Position numbers and translations under genes: made by a program. 9,438 bases of DNA, taken from the NCBI GenBank assembly GCA_024697505.1, contig JAILFQ010000067.1:1-9438 (forward strand), given 5' to 3'. The notes beneath the pieces are model-generated. The model worked only from the letters and a program-made list of their open reading frames with translations, did no database searches and was not told the DNA's origin. Shown one piece after another: positions 7,377-9,438 of the stretch. This DNA is from Lachnospiraceae bacterium (GTDB lineage: Bacteria; Bacillota; Clostridia; Lachnospirales; Lachnospiraceae). The first letter of the stretch is position 1, and the number at the start of each line of letters is the position of its first letter.

Positions 7377-8396
7377 CTACTGCCTAAGTTCGCTGTAATA
7401 GTTGTTTTCCGTAAATATTATGGTAAATTCCGTGTATTTTCCTTCTTCGGAAGAGACGCTTATTTTGTGCCCAAGTCTTTCAAGAAGGCTGCTTACAATG
7501 TAAAGCCCCATTCCTGTGGACTTGGCGTCTTTTCTGCCGTTACGGCCGGTATAAGACTTGTTAAATATGTAAGGAAGATCTGCAGCGGCTATTCCAATGC
7601 CGTTGTCTTTAAACTTCAGTATTGTGTCTGTCCCGGACTTATCTGCACTTACCCGGATTACCAAAGGCCTTTTATCGTCCGCATATTTTATGCTGTTGGA
7701 GATAAGCTGGCCAAAAATAAACTCCAACCACTTAGCATCTGTCATAACCTGTGCGTCCAGCCCCTCTGTTTGTATGCTTGCCCCGGTGTGCTGCAGGGTC
7801 TCTCTGTTCTTCATTGCACAGGCGTTAAAAGCCTTTTTAATGGAAGTTTCCTTTATTATGTAATCTTTCATCGGGCTTTCGCTTCTTGCATAGTAAAGCA
7901 CGTTTTCTATATAATCGTCGATCCTCTTAAGCTCTCTGCTCATTTTTTCGTTGTTGTCACCTGCATTTTTACTCATAAGAGTAAGGGAAGCAACGGGCAG
8001 TTTTGCTTCGTGTACCCACATTTCTATGTATTCACGGAACTCCTTGCTCTGTCTTTTGTAGTCGGAAACATTTTCTAACATTGACTTATCGCATTCGGAA
8101 AGAATGTCACAAAGTAACCGTCCCTCATAAAATGATGGTTCTTCAAGCATTGCCGGCAGCAGGTATTTCTTGTCCAGTTCTTTAAGAGATAAAACAAGTT
8201 TATTGTAAAAGTCTTTTTTTCTTCTGTATTCGTATATGTCTGTTACCAGGAAGGAAATCAGCGCAATAAAGCATAAAACGAAAATAAGGGAAGACTGCGC
8301 TTTAAAGGCCAGTAAAAAAATGATGGCAGCAAGAACACAGCAAGATCTTACAAGATAAGTTACAATATGGTCTTTTAAGTATTCTTTAGGTTTCAT
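7377..8396 (-). CDS. BceS-like intramembrane-sensing histidine kinase
   Basis: Membrane sensor kinase of the two-component system, 339 residues. Two hydrophobic helices at about 11-31 and 36-53 are joined by only a few residues, so there is no extracytoplasmic sensor domain; this is the hallmark of BceS/LiaS-type intramembrane-sensing kinases, which receive their signal through the cognate transporter. The phosphoacceptor is H129 in WVHEAKLPVASL (family members often read WVHQIKTP). The ATPase domain shows the N-box with N234 in QLISNSIKYA, the G1 box DNGIGI (264-269), an F-box region near PYIFNKSYTG (275-284) and the G2 box GMGL (295-298). All motifs needed for activity are present. The start codon overlaps the response-regulator stop (ATGA, 8393-8396), with a modest AGGGGT (8407-8412) upstream, so both are made from one message. 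The ligand is inferred to be a cell-wall-active peptide because of the adjacent transporter. Confidence 0.94.
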   Translation of the reverse strand: MKPKEYLKDHIVTYLVRSCCVLAAIIFLLAFKAQSSLIFVLCFIALISFLVTDIYEYRRKKDFYNKLVLSLKELDKKYLLPAMLEEPSFYEGRLLCDILSECDKSMLENVSDYKRQSKEFREYIEMWVHEAKLPVASLTLMSKNAGDNNEKMSRELKRIDDYIENVLYYARSESPMKDYIIKETSIKKAFNACAMKNRETLQHTGASIQTEGLDAQVMTDAKWLEFIFGQLISNSIKYADDKRPLVIRVSADKSGTDTILKFKDNGIGIAAADLPYIFNKSYTGRNGRKDAKSTGMGLYIVSSLLERLGHKISVSSEEGKYTEFTIIFTENNYYSELRQ

Positions 8397-9061
8397 TTTA
8401 AGACATACCCCTGTTTCTTTCTGGTTTCTATTGCATCAGGAAGCCCAAGTTCCGCAAGCTTGGAGCGAAGTCTGCTAATGTTTACGGAAAGGGCGTTATC
8501 ATTAAGAAATTCGTCGTTGTCCCAGAGAACGGTCATGAGTTCGTCTCTGGAAACAATCTCTCCCTGCTTTTCAAAGAGCAGGTTAAAAATTATCATTTCG
8601 TTTTTGGTAAGGACCTCTTCTCTGCCGTTAAGTAAAAGACTGCCTTTCAGAGTAGAAACTTCCACGCCTCTGTATGTATGGCTTGCCGACGTTCCTTTGG
8701 AAGATCTTTTTAAAACTGCGGAAATTCGGAGCAGGAGAAGAGTGGGGTTGTAAGGCTTTGTTATGTAGTCGTCTGCACCGTAACTCATGGAAAGCACTTC
8801 GTCCAGTTCCTCGGTTCTGCTGGTAAGCATTATTACAGGAGTATCGCGCCGGCTTCTGAAGTCTCTTAAAAGAAACTCTCCGTTTTGTCCGGGAAGAGTA
8901 ATGTCTAAGAGAAAAAGGTCTGCATCCGAAGAGAGCATCTGGTTCGGCAAAGTTTCGAAGTCCTTTGGCTTTTCTGTTAAATAGCCCTGTTTTTCAAGCA
9001 AAATAGACAGTTCGTTGCACAGGGTTTTATCATCTTCTATAATAAATATTTTTTTCTGCAT
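8393..9061 (-). CDS. OmpR/BceR-family response regulator
   Basis: Cytoplasmic DNA-binding partner of the adjacent kinase, 222 residues. The receiver domain (about 1-118) has the acidic pocket E9-D10-D11, phosphoacceptor D53 in LLDITLPGQNG, switch T80 in MLTSR and K102 in ITKPYNP. The C-terminal winged helix (about 125-222) has LTKNEMIIFNLL, VSRDELMTVLW and the recognition-helix region DNALSVNISRLRSKL, ending in RKKQGYVLK, all typical of the OmpR class. It starts at ATG 9061 with GAAAGG (9070-9075) 8 bp upstream. It is the first gene of the leftward module and overlaps the kinase gene by 4 bp. Its likely main target is the palindrome between kinase and ATPase genes. A partial copy of the same half-site (CTTACAA, 9139-9145) lies upstream of its own promoter, so some self-control is possible. 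Confidence 0.95.
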   Translation of the reverse strand: MQKKIFIIEDDKTLCNELSILLEKQGYLTEKPKDFETLPNQMLSSDADLFLLDITLPGQNGEFLLRDFRSRRDTPVIMLTSRTEELDEVLSMSYGADDYITKPYNPTLLLLRISAVLKRSSKGTSASHTYRGVEVSTLKGSLLLNGREEVLTKNEMIIFNLLFEKQGEIVSRDELMTVLWDNDEFLNDNALSVNISRLRSKLAELGLPDAIETRKKQGYVLK

Positions 9062-9096
9062 TTTAACAGCCTTTCGTAGTGTTTTTGAACACCTTT

Positions 9097-9105
9097 ATTA
9101 TAGCA
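9097..9105 (-). promoter_or_regulatory. Extended -10 promoter of the response regulator-kinase genes
   Basis: On the minus strand TGC-TATAAT forms a full extended -10 element, 36 bp before the regulator's ATG. No good -35 box is found 16-18 bp further upstream, where only TAGCAA-like sequence occurs; an extended -10 can compensate for this. It implies a basal supply of the sensor pair, independent of the transporter genes. Confidence 0.6.
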
Positions 9106-9192
9106 ATTAAAGTTAAAGCTTGCTATATAAAGGTTCTGCTTACAAGTTCTTTAAGTACGGGTAAATTGAGTGACAAATACACTGTGATGTGA

Positions 9193-9213
9193 CTTTATTT
9201 ACTTGGAATAAAG
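9193..9213. repeat. 7-bp inverted repeat between the divergent promoters
   Basis: CTTTATT (9193-9199) and AATAAAG (9207-9213) are perfect inverted copies around a 7-base spacer. The repeat ends 18 bp before the -35 box of the rightward promoter. It could be a protein-binding site or chance in AT-rich DNA; it is too weak to be called a terminator. Confidence 0.3.
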
Positions 9214-9231
9214 ATAATACTCTGAAAAATA

Positions 9232-9260
9232 TTGCAAATTGCTCCAAATTTTTGTATAAT
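9232..9260 (+). promoter_or_regulatory. Sigma-A promoter of the rightward membrane sensor gene
   Basis: TTGCAA (9232-9237), a 17-bp spacer and a perfect TATAAT (9255-9260) make an almost consensus housekeeping promoter. Transcription should start near 9267, giving a leader of about 26 bases. Two CAAATT copies exactly 10 bp apart (9235-9240 and 9245-9250) overlap the -35 box and spacer. No sigma-28-type flagellar promoter was seen here. Confidence 0.75.
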
Positions 9261-9278
9261 ATGCTTAATCTTTTTTTT

Positions 9279-9286
9279 AAGGAGGT
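9279..9286 (+). promoter_or_regulatory. Consensus ribosome binding site for the gene starting at 9293
   Basis: AAGGAGGT, fully complementary to the 16S rRNA tail, lies 6 bp before the ATG. It follows a run of eight T residues in the leader and makes the start call secure. Confidence 0.85.
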
Positions 9287-9292
9287 AGTATC

Positions 9293-9438
9293 ATGAATAT
9301 TTTAAAATCGCAAAAACGTATAAGCGCACAGCTTCTTATGGTACTGGTACCTCTCATGACTGCGGCAATCCTGTTTGTTGCAGTTTTTTTGACTATGAGA
9401 GCAAAAACAGTTATTGAAAGCGATGCGAAGAACGGTTT
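9293..9438 (+). CDS. N-terminal fragment of a membrane-anchored sensor, probably a methyl-accepting chemotaxis protein (cut by window end)
   Basis: Forty-eight codons are visible and the frame is open at the window end. The product begins with a short basic segment (MNILKSQKRISAQ), followed by one hydrophobic helix at about residues 14-34 (LLMVLVPLMTAAILFVAVFL), then MRAKTVIESDAKNG, which should lie outside the membrane. This is the usual beginning of a chemotaxis receptor or a Cache-domain sensor, in which an uncleaved signal anchor precedes an extracytoplasmic ligand-binding domain. HAMP and signalling domains, which would prove it, are beyond the window. A sensor kinase or diguanylate cyclase with the same N-terminal layout is possible. 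The gene has its own strong promoter and ribosome binding site and is divergent from the response-regulator gene, so it is not part of the Bce-type module. Confidence 0.55.
   Translation, partial: MNILKSQKRISAQLLMVLVPLMTAAILFVAVFLTMRAKTVIESDAKNG

Noticed and set aside
7467..8078. A 203-codon open frame on the plus strand opposite the kinase gene
   Set aside because: It is the shadow of the kinase, whose H, N and G boxes are all intact; the product is rich in Cys and Val with no family features.
9271..9278. Run of eight T in the leader of the rightward gene as a terminator or slippage site
   Set aside because: No stem precedes it and it lies between a strong promoter and a perfect ribosome binding site, so it is simply an AT-rich leader.

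Overview
The window looks like a stretch of a low-to-mid GC Firmicute chromosome, most likely a gut or rumen clostridium of the Lachnospiraceae type. The reasons are strong GGAGG-type ribosome binding sites, heavy use of AGA (Arg) and ATA (Ile) codons, a LacI-controlled cytoplasmic phosphorylase/glycosidase pair, and a Bce-type sensor/transporter module. No genus can be assigned from the sequence alone. Base and codon use look uniform. There are no RNA genes, insertion sequences, CRISPR arrays or broken genes.

Positions 1-4376 (+ strand) hold a carbohydrate operon: the C-terminal two thirds of a LacI/GalR repressor, a GH94 disaccharide phosphorylase that starts with TTG, and a GH30 beta-glycosidase whose ATG overlaps the phosphorylase stop. 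Neither enzyme has a signal peptide, so both should work in the cytoplasm on imported oligosaccharides. The GH94 enzyme would make a sugar-1-phosphate by phosphorolysis and the GH30 enzyme would hydrolyse a linkage the phosphorylase cannot use. A beta-1,3/1,6-glucan oligosaccharide such as laminaribiose is the best guess for the substrate, but this is inference.

Positions 4396-9061 (- strand, read right to left) hold a complete BceRS-BceAB-like module in the order response regulator, intramembrane-sensing histidine kinase, ABC ATPase, 10-TM permease with a large extracytoplasmic loop. Characterised modules of this family sense and detoxify cell-wall-active peptides (bacitracin, lantibiotics, defensin-like peptides). 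Regulator and kinase overlap by 4 bp, and ATPase and permease by 11 bp. The two halves are separated by a 169-bp gap (7208-7376) carrying a 32-bp inverted repeat with core CTTACAA-TT-TTGTAAG, the best candidate for the response-regulator operator in front of the transporter genes. The carbohydrate operon and the transporter genes converge with only 19 bp between stop codons and no convincing terminator.

Positions 9062-9292 form a divergent intergenic region with an extended -10 promoter for the regulator and a very good sigma-A promoter (TTGCAA-N17-TATAAT) for the rightward gene. That gene begins at 9293 and is cut by the window end. Its 48 visible residues are a short basic leader plus one transmembrane helix, as at the start of a methyl-accepting chemotaxis protein or similar membrane sensor.

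I found no wholly new system. The points most worth checking are the operator/hairpin between kinase and ATPase, the substrate of the GH94/GH30 pair, and the repeats around the rightmost promoter.
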